Part shown: piece by piece, positions 63,289 to 64,000 of the stretch
Numbering within the stretch: the first letter of the stretch is position 1
How the letters are laid out: every line of letters begins with the position of its first letter
Position numbers and translations under genes: made by a program
The notes under the pieces: generated by a model
Databases searched by the model: none
Seen by the model: only the letters and a program-made list of their open reading frames with translations
What the model was told of the DNA's origin: nothing
Virus record (IMG/VR): IMGVR_UViG_3300032294_002797
Location: 159,303-223,302 of that record
Strand: one strand, 5' to 3'
DNA length: 64,000 bases
Origin: a virus

Positions 63289-64000
63289 TTACTCTTTAAG
63301 TAAGAAATCATTATTTATGGCTTTGAAACTAATTTCTCCACATATACTACGAATAACAATCCCCTCACGATCCTGAGATTCTTTTGCAGAAGGGAAGTGA
63401 GTTTTATACTTGCCTCTCGCCATTTCCAGTAGATCGGTCTTAGTATAAGCGAAACTTGAGCCTTTGTCAACTATAGGAACAAAATTCAAACCAAGTTGAG
63501 AGGTTACAATTAAAGATTTATCTAAACATAATTTTTGACCTGTTCTAATATCTACCACATTAAATATATAAAGATCAACATGAGATAATCCTAATGGGTT
63601 TTTTTGAATACCCGGCCCAACAACTTCTCCCTGTAATGCTAGTCTGTGACCTTTTTCCCAAAAATTCCTTAAACCCTGCTCAATATTGTATTTTCTACTT
63701 AAGACCCAAAAGTTATGGGTGTCGTTTTCTTTATAGGAGAAATTTCTTCCACAAACATGATAAGTTTCATCTTTGGGATCAATTAAAAATGTACTAGAAG
63801 TTCCATCTAATTTAAGACTAATATAGTAAGACTTTCCAGTTAATCTTTCAATAAATCCATACTCATCGTCTAATTGAACACGTACTTCATCTGTTTTACT
63901 TATGGGCCAGTTAAAACTTCGTGCATCTCCTACTATTTGTACTGGAATTGGTGGTTCGTATTTTTCAATACCTAATAGATCAGTAACATCAGCCCCAGCA
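63289..64000 (-). CDS. RNA ligase (Rnl2-like), C-terminal part, runs off the right edge
   Basis: At least 236 residues; the start lies beyond the right edge. Nucleotidyltransferase motifs: I, YYISLKLDGTSSTF (KxDG); III-like, RLALQGEVVGPG and VDLYIFNVVDI; IV, DREGIVIRSIC; V, EISFKAINNDFLLKE. The order and spacing match the phage/bacterial RNA ligase family related to T4 Rnl2. It repairs or joins RNA, for example tRNAs cut by host defence nucleases (inference). A consensus-like promoter occurs inside the frame. Confidence 0.85.
   Translation of the reverse strand, partial: AGADVTDLLGIEKYEPPIPVQIVGDARSFNWPISKTDEVRVQLDDEYGFIERLTGKSYYISLKLDGTSSTFLIDPKDETYHVCGRNFSYKENDTHNFWVLSRKYNIEQGLRNFWEKGHRLALQGEVVGPGIQKNPLGLSHVDLYIFNVVDIRTGQKLCLDKSLIVTSQLGLNFVPIVDKGSSFAYTKTDLLEMARGKYKTHFPSAKESQDREGIVIRSICGEISFKAINNDFLLKE
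63442..63470 (-). promoter_or_regulatory. possible internal sigma70-type promoter
   Basis: TTGACA, 17 bp, TATACT on the minus strand, in the reading frame of the RNA ligase gene. It matches as well as the intergenic promoters but could be chance, because the bases also encode conserved-looking residues. Confidence 0.35.

Noticed and set aside
1-64000. CRISPR arrays, integrase, insertion sequences, reverse transcriptase, toxin-antitoxin modules
   Set aside because: No spaced identical repeats, transposase or RT motifs, or recognisable antitoxins were seen.

Overview
The window is a segment of a large, AT-rich tailed-phage genome (Caudoviricetes), probably from an environmental or metagenomic source. 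Nearly all genes lie on the minus strand, are tightly packed and often overlap by 1-8 nt (ATGA or TAATG junctions). Hallmarks are a tail-fibre cluster, a ClpP-type protease, a phage sigma factor, rIIA/rIIB, an AEP-type primase, an ATP-dependent DNA ligase, ThyX, an RNA ligase and many sub-100-codon genes. No integrase, capsid, portal, terminase or CRISPR array was seen here. The host cannot be read directly; a tRNA intron very like the cyanobacterial tRNA-Leu(UAA) group I intron hints at contact with cyanobacteria, but no photosynthesis genes are present.

Layout, left to right. 1-15.9 kb: virion adhesion and tail genes, with long fibres starting with Mtd_N-like domains, several LamG-like lectin proteins, a glycine-rich adhesin, a tandem-repeat beta protein whose DNA is GC-rich, a small sulfotransferase, and a clear terminator at 15.22 kb. 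15.9-25.5 kb: DeoC-like protein, ClpP-like protease, sigma factor, PAP2 phosphatase, ferritin-like protein, glycosyltransferase, GMP reductase, SET-domain protein, nucleoside 2-deoxyribosyltransferase-like protein and macro domain. 25.5-30.4 kb: subtilisin-like and secreted trypsin-like proteases, an HNH nuclease, an actin-like ATPase, and a two-gene plus-strand island (cupin plus unknown). 30.4-37.3 kb: RuvB, a protein joining a zinc ribbon to a RuvA domain-III-like tail, the primase, a tRNA-like sequence, rIIB and rIIA. 37.3-46 kb: small regulators, a kinase-like protein, a tRNA interrupted by a 201-nt group I intron, PspC, a secreted metalloprotease, a HhH protein, a plus-strand HNH gene, DNA ligase and an endonuclease VII-like nuclease. 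45.98-46.34 kb: a complete tmRNA gene. 46.4-64 kb: a dense block of small early-type genes containing dCMP deaminase, UvdE, ThyX, a second plus-strand HNH gene and, at the right edge, an RNA ligase.

Regulation and cooperation. Nine intergenic or gene-edge sites carry near-perfect sigma70 promoters (TTGACA, 16-17 bp, TATAAT-like), all on the minus strand and all right of 25.9 kb. That fits early transcription of the right half by host polymerase, with the structural genes later under the phage sigma factor (inference). Nucleotide genes (guaC, ThyX, deaminase, deoxyribosyltransferase) would feed replication. Primase, ligase, RuvB with its RuvA-like partner, endonuclease VII-like and UvdE proteins would handle replication, recombination and repair. 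tmRNA, the intron-bearing tRNA and RNA ligase point to maintenance of translation during infection. The most unusual elements are the phage tmRNA with an aberrant T-loop, the class I UAA-anticodon tRNA with its group I intron, the RuvB/zinc-ribbon-RuvA-III pair, and the linked extracellular-type serine proteases.
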